Of a stretch of DNA of 55,495 nt, positions 25,186-34,398 are shown piece by piece. The position numbers and the translations under genes were made by a program. The stretch is from JBOGIG01 sp050742455. Lineage in GTDB: Bacteria > Actinomycetota > Acidimicrobiia > Acidimicrobiales > JBOGIG01. The notes under the pieces are model-generated. The model was not told the DNA's origin and made no database searches. It saw nothing but the letters and a program-made list of their open reading frames with translations. The stretch spans positions 1 through 55,495 of the forward strand of contig JBOGIG010000147.1 of the NCBI GenBank assembly GCA_050742455.1, read 5' to 3'. Each line of letters opens with the position of its first letter. Position 1 is the stretch's first letter.

Positions 25186-26759
25186 GCCTCCTCCAAGCGC
25201 TCGGCGCTCTCGGCGCCGGCGGTGGCCCTGACGGCGGCACCAGCGTCAACCCACCAGGCCAGGAGCCTCCGCCTAGCCTCTTCGGCGCCCAATGGGCCTT
25301 CATCCAGTCGCAGCTCCATCAAGAAGCTCAAAGCCCTTCCCACATCTGGTCCCGGCATTAGACCAAGAATCGCCATAACCTCCAACCCGTCGAGGTCAGG
25401 GCGCAACGAATCCAGCTCCTCCCGGGTTCGCAATTCGGCGATCCGGGCCTCCAACTCGTCCATGCGCCGGCCCAAAGCCTTGGCCCGAGCCGCGTTGCGG
25501 GTCGTGCAGTCGCATCGGGTGAGCTCGTTGAGACGATCCAAGAGGTCATCGGCGTCCCGCACGTAGCGGCGCACCGCCCGATCGGTCCATCCCATCTGGT
25601 AGGTATGGAAACGCAGGTGCAGCTCCACCAGTCGGGATACCGCCTCGATGTCCTCGTTGGAATAGTGCAGCGCCTTCATCCGGGCCGAGGTCATCCTCGC
25701 TCCCACCACTTCGTGGTGATGGAAGCTGACCCCATCGGCGCCGATAGCCCGGGTCCGCGGTTTGCCCACATCGTGAAACAGGGCGGCCAAGCGCAACCAC
25801 CGGTCCGGGGTGGCCTTTTCCACCACTGCGATGGTGTGGGCCAAAACGTCCTTGTGACGATGGATCGGATCCTGTTCCAGAGCCAGGGCAGGCAGCTCGG
25901 GCAGGAACTCCGCGGCCAGTCCAACCGACACCAAGAACCACAGCCCGGGGCCCGGCTTGGGCAGGGTGACCAACTTGTCCAACTCGTCTCGAATCCTCTC
26001 CGGCGAGCAAACGGCCAGACGGGACGCCATCCGGCCCACAGCGTCGATAAGGCCCTGATCGGGTTGGAGATTGCGACCAGCGATGAACCGGGCGGCCCGC
26101 ATCATGCGCAGCGGATCATCCCCAAATGAGACCTCCGGCTCCAGCGGGGTTCGCAGGCGCCCGGCAGCCAGATCATCCAGCCCTCCGAAGGGGTCGATCA
26201 GCTCCAGGTCAGGCAGGCGCAAGGCCATGGCGTTGACGGTGAAGTCCCGTCGCGACAGATCGGCTTCCACCTCGTTTGAGAACGTGACCTCGGGCTTGCG
26301 CGAATCGGGGTCGTAGGTCTCGGCCCGGTGGGTGGTGATCTCCATGCGCCTTCCACCCCGCTCACAACCGATGGTCCCGAAGCGCTTTCCCTGCAACCAC
26401 ACCGAGTCGGCCCAACCGGAGACGATGGCCTCGATGTCATCCGGTCGAGCATTGGTGGTGAAGTCCAGGTCGGTCTCTTTGGCCCCGGGGCCGGGCACCG
26501 GCTCCCCCGCCGCGCCGCGCGAGGTCGCATCCGCCTCCACGGTGGATCCGGCCCCGGCTATGGCATCCCGGACGCTGCCGCCAACCAGGTAAAGGGTCTT
26601 GGCCGCCTTTTGAAATCGCTCGGACAATTCCGCCGTCTCGGCGAGCAGGGAAGCGAGGCGCTCAGGTACCACGACCGACGAGGGTACCCCGGTAGAGGCT
26701 GGGGCACTCTCCGGGGGAGTCTTCTGGGCGGGATCTCTCTTCGACCGCTCGTTATTCAA
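25182..26759 (-). CDS. CCA tRNA nucleotidyltransferase
   Basis: A 525-residue enzyme that adds or repairs the 3' CCA of tRNAs. The polymerase head has LVGGSVRD (58-65), the metal-binding TDLDFTT (96-102), RFGTI and RRDFTVNAMAL (template motif), followed by GDDPLRMMRAARFIA. A C-terminal HD domain has ALFHDVGKP. Between GGSVRD and DLD is about 30 residues instead of the usual 9-10, giving an extra Gly/Ala/Pro-rich loop. The start is a TTG overlapping the deacetylase stop (TTGA); a downstream GTG in the SSVVVPERL stretch is an alternative. This is the Rv3907c (pcnA) position. Confidence 0.93.
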   Translation of the reverse strand: MNNERSKRDPAQKTPPESAPASTGVPSSVVVPERLASLLAETAELSERFQKAAKTLYLVGGSVRDAIAGAGSTVEADATSRGAAGEPVPGPGAKETDLDFTTNARPDDIEAIVSGWADSVWLQGKRFGTIGCERGGRRMEITTHRAETYDPDSRKPEVTFSNEVEADLSRRDFTVNAMALRLPDLELIDPFGGLDDLAAGRLRTPLEPEVSFGDDPLRMMRAARFIAGRNLQPDQGLIDAVGRMASRLAVCSPERIRDELDKLVTLPKPGPGLWFLVSVGLAAEFLPELPALALEQDPIHRHKDVLAHTIAVVEKATPDRWLRLAALFHDVGKPRTRAIGADGVSFHHHEVVGARMTSARMKALHYSNEDIEAVSRLVELHLRFHTYQMGWTDRAVRRYVRDADDLLDRLNELTRCDCTTRNAARAKALGRRMDELEARIAELRTREELDSLRPDLDGLEVMAILGLMPGPDVGRALSFLMELRLDEGPLGAEEARRRLLAWWVDAGAAVRATAGAESAERLEEA

Positions 26760-27760
26760 CTGTTATGCCACAAGTTGGCGGCGGCGGTCACTACCGGTCG
26801 GCCGGGGCCACCCGACGATGCCGGCTCCGGGCGCCACTGCACCCCGGCCAGAGCGGCCACACAAGCCCCCGACGAATTCGCCAGTGCCACCGGGTCATAG
26901 CCACCTTCTAGAAAGGCCAGCCTGTGACCGGCAGTGACCCACTCCACAACGGTCCTGGTCATATCGGCAAAGTCGCCCGAAGTCAGTCCCATGTCAGTCA
27001 AAGGGTCCGCTCGATGAGCATCGAAACCTGCCGAAATGATCAACCAGGTCGGGCCGAACTCCTCGACCAACGGTGCCACCACCTCATCCAGCGCAGCCCG
27101 GTAGGTGTCCCCAGTAGTCCCAGACGGGAAAGGCAGGTTCAAGTTACGTCTTGCTCCTGCTCCCCGTCCCATCTCCATTAGCGTTCCGGTGCCAGGGTAG
27201 AAGGGGAACTGGTGCATGGACACGTACAGAACCCTGCCGTCGGCATAGAAGATCTCCTGAGTACCGTTGCCATGATGGGCGTCAAAGTCGATAATGACTA
27301 CTCGCTCACCCTTGGCCGCTAGATGGGCGGCAGCCACGGCCACGTTGTTGATTAGGCAGAACCCCATGGACTCACTGACGCCCGCGTGGTGACCGGGCGG
27401 GCGCACGGCCAGAAAAGCGGCGTCGGCCTCGCCCCGCTCCAGGCGGGCCACGGCGTCGGGCCCCGCCCCGGCAGCCAGGACGGCGGCCTTGTAGGACTCG
27501 CGTCCGGCCCGGGTATCCCGGTCGATCGCCCCTCCTCCTGTGGCGCAGAACCTCTCCAGAGCCTCCAAATGCGATGGGGAGTGAACTAATTCCAATTCGG
27601 CGGGGGTGGCCGCTCGAGGAGCAAACCGGACCAGGGCGTCGGGGATGCCGGCCTTGACCATGCCCTGGGCCACTGCTCTGAGGCGGTCCGGCCCCTCTAC
27701 GTGGCCAGAGCCGCTGTCGTGCTCCAGGTAGCACGGGTGGGTACCGAACAGGACAGCCAC
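26756..27760 (-). CDS. histone-deacetylase-family (class II-like/AcuC-like) deacetylase
   Basis: A 334-residue arginase-deacetylase fold enzyme, starting at GTG 27760. The zinc and catalytic residues are visible: RPPGHHAG (His-His dyad), IDFDAHHGNGTQE (Asp and His), SAGFDAHRADPL (Asp) and LEGGYD (loop). Bacterial members remove acetyl groups from lysines or polyamines; the substrate here is unknown. It is the upstream partner of the CCA-transferase and their coding regions overlap by four bases. In mycobacteria this position holds mutT4 instead. Confidence 0.9.
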   Translation of the reverse strand: MAVLFGTHPCYLEHDSGSGHVEGPDRLRAVAQGMVKAGIPDALVRFAPRAATPAELELVHSPSHLEALERFCATGGGAIDRDTRAGRESYKAAVLAAGAGPDAVARLERGEADAAFLAVRPPGHHAGVSESMGFCLINNVAVAAAHLAAKGERVVIIDFDAHHGNGTQEIFYADGRVLYVSMHQFPFYPGTGTLMEMGRGAGARRNLNLPFPSGTTGDTYRAALDEVVAPLVEEFGPTWLIISAGFDAHRADPLTDMGLTSGDFADMTRTVVEWVTAGHRLAFLEGGYDPVALANSSGACVAALAGVQWRPEPASSGGPGRPVVTAAANLWHNS

Positions 27761-27840
27761 CTGGTCAGGCTAGTACGCCCGGCCGGCGGTCCTGTCTGGA
27801 GACCGGCGAAGGACGCGGCCCGATAGGCTGTCACGCCGAA

Positions 27841-28569
27841 GTGAGCACACCCACGATCGCAACGATTTACTGGCGTGGGGAGAAGGCGCGACGCGGACCG
27901 TGGCGGGGGGACCCGAGCGTGGCATATTTCAGCCCGGTCATCGGCGGCTCATCCCTGAGCCAAGCCTTCGTCTGTCATACTCTGGAACGCTTGAGATGCG
28001 ATGGGTTCGCCGAGGTGATCACCGGAGCCTTGGCCCCTCTCGAGCAAATCCCCTTCCTCACCATGGGCTTCACCGTGGACAAGCGGCTCCAGGTGCTATC
28101 GCACCCACTCGAGGACCTCGGTGGGCCCACCGATTCCACCTTCGCGCTGCGGGCATGGCGTCGACTGGAACTGGACCAGGTGCTGGCGGTTGACCACCAC
28201 GCCTTCAGCGCATTTTGGCGGTTTGACCAGGCCGGCCTGAAGGAGGCTTTGAACGCCACGCCATACCGTCGACTGCGGGTAGCCACCGGCACCGAGGACC
28301 GTTCTCGCATACTGGGCTACGCCCTGACCGGGCGAGGGGGAAGGCACGGCTATCTCCAGCGCCTGGCCGTCGAACCGGAAGAACAGGGCCGAGGCATCGG
28401 CCGGGCACTGGTCCTTGATTCGCTGCGCTGGGTCAAGCGGTGGCGGGGATCCAAAGTGATGGTGAACACCCAGGACGACAACGCCGGCGCCGTCCGGCTC
28501 TACCACGGTCTCGGATTCCGCACCGAGCCCACCGGTCTGGCCGTACTGTCAATGTCGTTGCGGTCATGA
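27841..28569 (+). CDS. GNAT-family acetyltransferase
   Basis: A 242-residue protein with an N-terminal region lacking a recognised domain (WRGEKARRGPWRGDPSVAYF) followed by a GNAT domain. Motif A is LQRLAVEPEEQGRGIGRALV, and motif B is NAGAVRLYHGLGFRTEP. Start at GTG 27841. It leads the DUF6049-murJ-degV plus-strand run, 13 bases before the next gene. The acceptor is unknown; it could act on a wall precursor or protein, given its neighbours, but this is speculative. Confidence 0.8.
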   Translation: MSTPTIATIYWRGEKARRGPWRGDPSVAYFSPVIGGSSLSQAFVCHTLERLRCDGFAEVITGALAPLEQIPFLTMGFTVDKRLQVLSHPLEDLGGPTDSTFALRAWRRLELDQVLAVDHHAFSAFWRFDQAGLKEALNATPYRRLRVATGTEDRSRILGYALTGRGGRHGYLQRLAVEPEEQGRGIGRALVLDSLRWVKRWRGSKVMVNTQDDNAGAVRLYHGLGFRTEPTGLAVLSMSLRS

Positions 28570-28582
28570 CGTTCCCGGCCCC

Positions 28583-30709
28583 ATGACCCTGGTCCGCCTG
28601 TGGTCGGCGCGAGCCAAGTTCATGTTTTGCCTGGGTGCCACCCTCCTCGGCACTGGCCTGTTGGTCATGGCCGGCACGTCCCGGGTCGATGCCGCCTCCA
28701 GGTTGGGCCATACCCCGACCAATCACGTCAGCCTCATCCAGCAAACAGCGTGGGTTCCGGCCGGGGGGGCCTTCCAGCTACATCTGGCCGTGTCCTCCCC
28801 CGAGCCGGCATCGAACCTGGAGATCTACGTGGGCGTCTACCACCGGTTGTCCAATCGGTCGTCGTTCGCCCAAACCCTAAAAGATCGCCTGCCGACGGGA
28901 CTTCTGACCTCGTGGGACCCTGTGCGTCTCGACCGCCTGCCCACCGACCCCAGCGGGGACGCCGTCTTTACGATTGGGGTGGTAGGTCCCGGGGCGGCTT
29001 CCACATCCCCGGCACCGACGACCCCGCCCCCCGGCCAGGTGAGCCTGGACCTAGCTTCCTGTTTGGCCTGCGGAGGGGTCTACCCGGTGCGCGTCGAACT
29101 CAGATCCGTCGGCTCGGGGGCCGAGCTCGACCGGTTCACCACCCACCTGATCTACACGACACCGGATGTCAACAGTCGCAAGCTCAACGTGTCGTGGGTG
29201 ATACCGGTCAAGGGCACCCCTGGCCTCGGTCCGGATGGGCACCAGTCCCTGGCGCCGGGCATTTCCGGAGCCTTGGCCGGGTTGGCCAACGCTCTGGGCA
29301 CCCACCCCACCGTCCCGGTCGTGTTGAGTCCCGAGCCTCAGACCCTTCAAGCCCTGGCCACCAGTGCCAGAGCCGTCGATCACAACACACTGGGGGAGCT
29401 GGTCGCCCTGGCCGACAACACCACCACCAGCCAGATAGTGAGCCGGCCCTATGTCCCCATCAACACCTCGGGGCTCGTCTCCAGCGGGCTGAGCGCAGAG
29501 GCCAAGGCCCAAATCTCCCGGGGATCGTCCATCCTGACCAATACCCTCCACGTCAAAAGAAGCGCCGCCACCTGGGTGACAGCAGCGACCATGAACAGCT
29601 CGGGCTTGGCCTTCCTGGCCAGCCAAGGGGTCAAGCAGTTGGTTCTGCCCGAAGCAGACCTGACCGTTCTGGACCAACCTCTCACCCTCACCAAACCTTT
29701 TGCTATCAATCACCAGCTCGGGCTGGAGGCGTTCGCCGCCGACCCGGGGTTAGCCGCGCACTTCGCCTCCGGATCGGATCCGGTGCTGGCCGCCCACCAA
29801 CTGTTGGCAGACCTGGCCGAGATCTACTTCGACTCGCCCGACGCCGTCATGGCCCGGGGCGTGGTGGTCCAGACCCCCTCCGATTGGCTGCCCCAGCCCC
29901 AATTCCTCAATGTCGTCCTGGGGGGGCTGGCCCAGAGCCCCATAGCGGCCCCGGTGACGTTGAGCACCCTGTTCGCCACCGTGCCAAGGGCCCCGTCGGT
30001 CGCGGGAGGCCCCAACGCCAGCCCCTCTGGCGCCGGCGCCCGCTCAGGTGCCGCCGGGTTGGTCCGTAGCTTGGTGGCCAATCAGGCCATCCCGATGCCG
30101 CCAGCCGGCGCTATCAGGGGCGCCCGGGACCAACTGAGCTCCCTGGCAAGCGCCTTGGCCCCCCAAGCCCCCATGCTGACGACCATCAACGACGTCCTCC
30201 TGGCCGGCGAGTCGAGCGACCTGAGGCCATCGGACCAGAGTCGTTATCTCGACGGCGTGGGCCAACTCATCGACGGGGAGTTGGCCAAGATCTCCCTCCC
30301 CCAGCCCCGTAGCCTGACCCTCACGTCGCGCACGGGCCACATACCGATCACCATCCAGTCCACCCTGGGGGTGCCCATCAAGGCGGTGGTGCGGGTGGCC
30401 AGCGACAAGCTGGGTTTCCCCCAGGGGGCAAGCCAGTCAGTCGTCCTGAACGGGAACTCGGTGACGGCCATCTTCGACGTTCGAGCCCGGGGCACCGGGG
30501 TATTTCCCCTACAGGTCCAACTGATCGCCCCGGAGGGCGCCCTGGTCCTGGCCAGCACCAGACTCACCGTGAGTTCTACCGTCTTTTCGGTTGTGGCCGT
30601 GGTCATCACCGTGGTGGCCATCGCCTTCCTCATCGGGTGGTGGAGTCGTACCACGCTCAAAGCCCGGCGGAGGCGGCGGAATCCCCGCCTGGTACCGCCA
30701 GGCTCATAG
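28583..30709 (+). CDS. DUF6049-type secreted membrane-anchored protein (Rv3909-like)
   Basis: A 708-residue exported protein. The N-terminus has a signal/anchor segment MFCLGATLLGTGLLVMAG. A large extracellular part follows, starting with a beta domain (VSLIQQTAWVPAGGAFQLHL), then an alpha/beta centre (LAGLANALGTHPTVPVVLSP). A single C-terminal transmembrane helix (FSVVAVVITVVAIAFLIGWW) precedes a basic cytoplasmic tail (KARRRRRNPR). The size, topology and position immediately upstream of murJ match the actinobacterial Rv3909 family, whose function is unknown. A link with wall synthesis is inferred from the neighbour. The ATG at 28583 fits the signal peptide. Confidence 0.8.
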   Translation: MTLVRLWSARAKFMFCLGATLLGTGLLVMAGTSRVDAASRLGHTPTNHVSLIQQTAWVPAGGAFQLHLAVSSPEPASNLEIYVGVYHRLSNRSSFAQTLKDRLPTGLLTSWDPVRLDRLPTDPSGDAVFTIGVVGPGAASTSPAPTTPPPGQVSLDLASCLACGGVYPVRVELRSVGSGAELDRFTTHLIYTTPDVNSRKLNVSWVIPVKGTPGLGPDGHQSLAPGISGALAGLANALGTHPTVPVVLSPEPQTLQALATSARAVDHNTLGELVALADNTTTSQIVSRPYVPINTSGLVSSGLSAEAKAQISRGSSILTNTLHVKRSAATWVTAATMNSSGLAFLASQGVKQLVLPEADLTVLDQPLTLTKPFAINHQLGLEAFAADPGLAAHFASGSDPVLAAHQLLADLAEIYFDSPDAVMARGVVVQTPSDWLPQPQFLNVVLGGLAQSPIAAPVTLSTLFATVPRAPSVAGGPNASPSGAGARSGAAGLVRSLVANQAIPMPPAGAIRGARDQLSSLASALAPQAPMLTTINDVLLAGESSDLRPSDQSRYLDGVGQLIDGELAKISLPQPRSLTLTSRTGHIPITIQSTLGVPIKAVVRVASDKLGFPQGASQSVVLNGNSVTAIFDVRARGTGVFPLQVQLIAPEGALVLASTRLTVSSTVFSVVAVVITVVAIAFLIGWWSRTTLKARRRRRNPRLVPPGS

Positions 30710-30712
30710 TCG

Positions 30713-32317
30713 ATGCCGGTCAACGAATCCTCGGCCACCACCCGGGCCAGCCTGGGAATGGCGCTGGGCACGCTGGCCTCGCGCCTGAGTGGGTTCGCCA
30801 AGCTCGCCGTGTTGGCCTACGCCCTCGGCTATGGGCCGCTGTCGGATTCCTACAACCTGGCCAACAACACGCCCAACATCATCTACGACCTGATTCTGGG
30901 CGGGATCCTGGCGGCGACCCTCATTCCGGTCTTCGTCGATCGGCTCGCCACCAGGGATCCGGTCCAGGCCGGCGAGGACATCTCCGCCGTCATTGGTGTG
31001 GCCGGGGCAGTCCTGATCGTCGCTACTGTCGTTTTCGCCCTGGCCGCCGGCCCCATCGTCGGCCTCTATACCCTGGGCAACCACTCGGCGGCGGCTCCGG
31101 CGGAGCGACACGCTGCCACCACGTTGTTGCGGCTCTTTGCCCCCCAGTTGGCCTTCTATGGCTTCATCAGCCTTATCACGGCCGTGCTCAATGCCCATCG
31201 CCGGTTCGTGGTGCCCATGTTTGCGCCGGTGATCAACAATCTGGTGGTCATCGGGGTGCTGGTGGAGTTCATCCATCTCACCCATCACCGCCCCGGACTG
31301 ACCAGCCTGAACACCTCCACACACCTGAGCCTGCTGCTGGGCCTGGGCACCACGGCCGGGGTGGTCCTACAGGGGTTGATCCTGGTGCCCAGCCTGATCA
31401 GGGCCGGCGCCGGGATCAGCTGGAGATGGGATCCGTCCAACGAAGCCGTGCGCACCATCGTTCGCCTGTCGGGATGGACCTTGGGGTTCGTTGTTACCAA
31501 CCAGGTCGCCCTGTTCATTGTGCTGGCCCTGGCTGACCGCCACGCCGGGGGCGTCACCGCTTACAACTACGCGTACACCTTCTTCCAACTCCCCTTTGGC
31601 ATCATCGCCGTATCGATCATGAGCGCCATCCAGCCAGGGCTGGCCCGGGCCTGGGCCTTGGGGGACAGGCCCGGGTTCCGGATCGAGCTGGCCCGGGGGC
31701 TGCGCCGGACCAACGCCTTGATCATCCCGGCGGCCACCGGCTACCTGGTGCTGGCCGGGTCAATAGTCACCCTGATCCTGCACTTCGGCACCAACCGGTC
31801 CAGTGGGGTGCACACCACGGCCGTAACCCTGGCCTTTTTTGCCTTGGGCCTGCCTGGATTCTGTGCCTACCTGCTGTTCGTGCGGGCCTACCAGGCCATG
31901 CAGAACACTCGTGCCGCATTTTGGCTCTACCTTCTTGAAAACGGGCTCAACGTGGTGCTGGCCTTTGTACTGTTCGGAGTCATGGGAACTCCCGGGCTGG
32001 CGCTGGCCCTTTCGCTGTCCTACACGGCGGGCGCCTTGGTGGCGGGCGCCTCCCTGTCCTGGCGACGAGTGGGGATCGCGGGGACCGGCACCATGACGGT
32101 CCTGGGCCGAGTCCTGTTCGCCTCGGCTTGCATGGGCGGAGCGGTGGCCGCCGTGGCCGCCGTGGGAGGGGCCCTCGGTATGAATCACGGCGCGGCGCTG
32201 GTAGCCAAGCTCGCAATCAGCGCCTTCGTCGGTGTTAGCGTTCTGGTGGTCGTGGCCGGCTACGCCGCCGACCGCCGCAGCCAGGCCGGGGTAACTTCGG
32301 CTTGGAGCCGGTACTAG
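30713..32317 (+). CDS. murJ: lipid II flippase MurJ
   Basis: A 534-residue MOP-superfamily membrane protein with about 14 hydrophobic segments. The family N-terminus TRASLGMALGTLASRLSGFA is followed by LSDSYNLANNTPNIIYDLIL and GGILAATLIPVF, the central helix-2 region with conserved charges of MurJ. Later, GFVVTNQVALFIVLALA and FFQLPFGIIAVSIMSAIQP are characteristic. It flips undecaprenyl-linked lipid II to the outside. It starts three bases after the DUF6049-type stop. Unlike Rv3910 it has no long C-terminal pseudokinase domain. Confidence 0.93.
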   Translation: MPVNESSATTRASLGMALGTLASRLSGFAKLAVLAYALGYGPLSDSYNLANNTPNIIYDLILGGILAATLIPVFVDRLATRDPVQAGEDISAVIGVAGAVLIVATVVFALAAGPIVGLYTLGNHSAAAPAERHAATTLLRLFAPQLAFYGFISLITAVLNAHRRFVVPMFAPVINNLVVIGVLVEFIHLTHHRPGLTSLNTSTHLSLLLGLGTTAGVVLQGLILVPSLIRAGAGISWRWDPSNEAVRTIVRLSGWTLGFVVTNQVALFIVLALADRHAGGVTAYNYAYTFFQLPFGIIAVSIMSAIQPGLARAWALGDRPGFRIELARGLRRTNALIIPAATGYLVLAGSIVTLILHFGTNRSSGVHTTAVTLAFFALGLPGFCAYLLFVRAYQAMQNTRAAFWLYLLENGLNVVLAFVLFGVMGTPGLALALSLSYTAGALVAGASLSWRRVGIAGTGTMTVLGRVLFASACMGGAVAAVAAVGGALGMNHGAALVAKLAISAFVGVSVLVVVAGYAADRRSQAGVTSAWSRY

Positions 32318-32351
32318 GACCAATTGCTCGCATCGTGAACAGAGGGGGGCC

Positions 32352-33188
32352 ATGCCCGGAATTCAGGTATTGACCGACAGCGCCTGCGATCTGCCCGATG
32401 CCCTCATTGACCAACATGGCATAGACGTGGTTCCTCTCACCATCCGCTTTGGGGATGAGGAGTTCGTGGACCGGGCCGACCTAACCCCGACCCAATTCTG
32501 GGCCAAATGCGCTTCCAGCCCGGCCCATCCCGAAACGGCGGCGCCCTCTCCGGGCGCTTTTCAGGAGCGCTTCCTGGCCGCGTCAGATGCCGGTCGGGAG
32601 GGGGTGATCTGCATCAACTTGTCATCGTCGCTTTCGGGTACCTACCAGTCGGCCTGCGCTGCAGCCGCCGCGGTGTCAGACCGGATCCCGGTCCAAGTGG
32701 TCGACTCCCGCTCGATCACCATGGGTCAGGGCACCCTAGTCCTCGCAGCGGCCAAATCCGCCGAATCCGGAGCCGCACTGGACCAGATCGTGGCCGCCGT
32801 CGAGGAACTCGTCCCCCGGGTCCACGTGTTCGGCGCCCTTGACTCGCTGGAGCACATCAAGAAGGGGGGGCGAATCGGTGGGGCCCAGGCCCTGGTCGGA
32901 TCCCTCCTATCCATCAAACCCATCATCGAGATCGCCAACGGCTCGGTCGAGGCGGAGTCCAAGCAGCGCACTCGGTCGCGCAGCTTGAGCTACTTGATCG
33001 AGGCCGTCCGCCGCTACCCCGCCAAGCACAGCCTGGCCGTCATCCACGGGGACGCTCCCGACATTGGCGAGTTCTTGTCCATGATCAGGGAGAGCTTCCC
33101 TGACGATGAGGTCATCGTCTCGGCCATGGGAGCCGTCATAGGCACCCACGCCGGCCCCCGCACGATGGGCGTCAGCCTGATCGAGTAA
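32352..33188 (+). CDS. DegV-family fatty-acid-binding protein
   Basis: A 278-residue DegV-domain protein. Typical segments are IQVLTDSACDLPDALIDQHG, VVPLTIRFGDEEFVD, SSSLSGTYQSACAAA, DSRSITMGQGTLV and HIKKGGRIGGAQALVGSLLS, then the C-terminal AVIGTHAGPRTMGVSLIE. DegV proteins (FakB type) bind an acyl chain, often as partner of a fatty-acid kinase. No kinase gene is seen in this window. It is the last gene of the plus-strand murJ run; the end meets the anti-sigma gene convergently. Confidence 0.92.
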   Translation: MPGIQVLTDSACDLPDALIDQHGIDVVPLTIRFGDEEFVDRADLTPTQFWAKCASSPAHPETAAPSPGAFQERFLAASDAGREGVICINLSSSLSGTYQSACAAAAAVSDRIPVQVVDSRSITMGQGTLVLAAAKSAESGAALDQIVAAVEELVPRVHVFGALDSLEHIKKGGRIGGAQALVGSLLSIKPIIEIANGSVEAESKQRTRSRSLSYLIEAVRRYPAKHSLAVIHGDAPDIGEFLSMIRESFPDDEVIVSAMGAVIGTHAGPRTMGVSLIE

Positions 33189-33282
33189 GTAAGCAAGCCG
33201 GCGCTCACCCACTTTCGGGGAACCCGGTTGGACAGGGTTGATCGGGGGTACGGTTTGTCTCCGGTCCTCGCTTTATGCCCGA

Positions 33283-34398
33283 TTATCCCTTCGGGGACGC
33301 CTGCCGCACCCCGGTCACGCAAGACGAGGCGGCCGAATACGAGTCGAGACTGAACACCACGCTGGACACCACCTTACCGGTAGCATCCAAACCCTGAACC
33401 TGACCCTGGGGAGACCCAGACCCAGACGAGTTCGCCGTGGGGGCGGCCGGGCTGCCCGGTACGGCCAGCACCGCCAGGTGTTGGACCGGGATCATCTCAT
33501 CAGAACCCATCCCGTTGAAGGTGACCCTGACCCGAGAGATCCCCGTTCCGGCGCTGACACTTACCCACGACACGGCCGACCCCTCGGCCCGGCCGAATAC
33601 GCCGTGACCGGACACCGATACCTTCCCGGTCGGGGCCGGCACGGCGGTGGAGAATCCCAGACCTACGGCGGCCGTGTTGGACATCTCCGCCATGGTGGTG
33701 GTGGTGACAGGACAGGCCGGCGGAGGCGGCGGCGTCACACAGCCGGTCAAACAGGGCTTGGTCGGGGGACCGGGCCCAGGGCAGGTGGACGGGCTCGAGC
33801 CTGCCGGGCAGGCCACCGAGGCAGGCGCCGAACCGGGGCTTGATCCCGGGACACCAGACGGAGCTGGAGGCGAACCCGAAGCAGAGCTCGGCGGTGAGGC
33901 CGAGCCAGTGCCCGAACCAGAAGCTGTGCCCGAACCGGCATAGGGAACCATAACCGGCCCCGGGCTGGTCGAGTAATAGACCCGGATGGTGATGCCGTGG
34001 CCGGTTACCCGAGAAAAGGCATGCTTCCAGGGTGTGGCCGTGGCGCTCAGACCCGGTGCGGGCGGGACGGGGGCAAAGTTACCTCCAGGCAGGGCAGGAC
34101 GACCGGAGCGAGATTGAACGGCCCCCGACCCTCCGTGACCGGGGGCCGAAGCCGAACCCGGACTGGACGATCGGGCCGCCAGCGAGCCTGACACCGCGGG
34201 TTGACCAGAACTCCGCCCGGCCAGGAATCCCCCCGCCGCTCCCACCACCAGCGTGGCCACCGCGGCCAAGGTCAGGATCCGCCGTCCAGGCCCGTCCCCC
34301 CGCCGGGCCCGGTTCGCCACCTGGTCCCAGGAATCGGCGACGCCGATCGACTCCGCCCTACGTCGCAATCCGAATCGAACATCGTCTTGGAGACTCAT
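33283..34398 (-). CDS. probable membrane-anchored anti-sigma factor
   Basis: A 371-residue protein downstream of the sigma factor, its ATG overlapping the sigma stop (ATGA). It has a cytoplasmic part of about 40 residues (SLQDDVRFGLRRRAES), one transmembrane helix (ILTLAAVATLVVGAAGGFLAG), then a long Ser/Gly/Pro/Ala-rich stretch with the cysteine pairs CPAG/CPGP and CLTGC. A C-terminal beta-rich part (SRVRVTFNGMGSDEMIPVQH) ends it. The layout is that of a trans-membrane regulator paired with an ECF sigma. No zinc-anti-sigma HxxxCxxC motif is seen. The call rests on position and topology. Confidence 0.6.
   Translation of the reverse strand: MSLQDDVRFGLRRRAESIGVADSWDQVANRARRGDGPGRRILTLAAVATLVVGAAGGFLAGRSSGQPAVSGSLAARSSSPGSASAPGHGGSGAVQSRSGRPALPGGNFAPVPPAPGLSATATPWKHAFSRVTGHGITIRVYYSTSPGPVMVPYAGSGTASGSGTGSASPPSSASGSPPAPSGVPGSSPGSAPASVACPAGSSPSTCPGPGPPTKPCLTGCVTPPPPPACPVTTTTMAEMSNTAAVGLGFSTAVPAPTGKVSVSGHGVFGRAEGSAVSWVSVSAGTGISRVRVTFNGMGSDEMIPVQHLAVLAVPGSPAAPTANSSGSGSPQGQVQGLDATGKVVSSVVFSLDSYSAASSCVTGVRQASPKG

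Noticed and set aside
28600..30069. 489-codon plus-strand ORF inside the DUF6049-type gene
   Set aside because: Arg/Pro/Gly-rich out-of-frame reading without a signal peptide or domain; the 708-residue frame has signal peptide and C-terminal helix.
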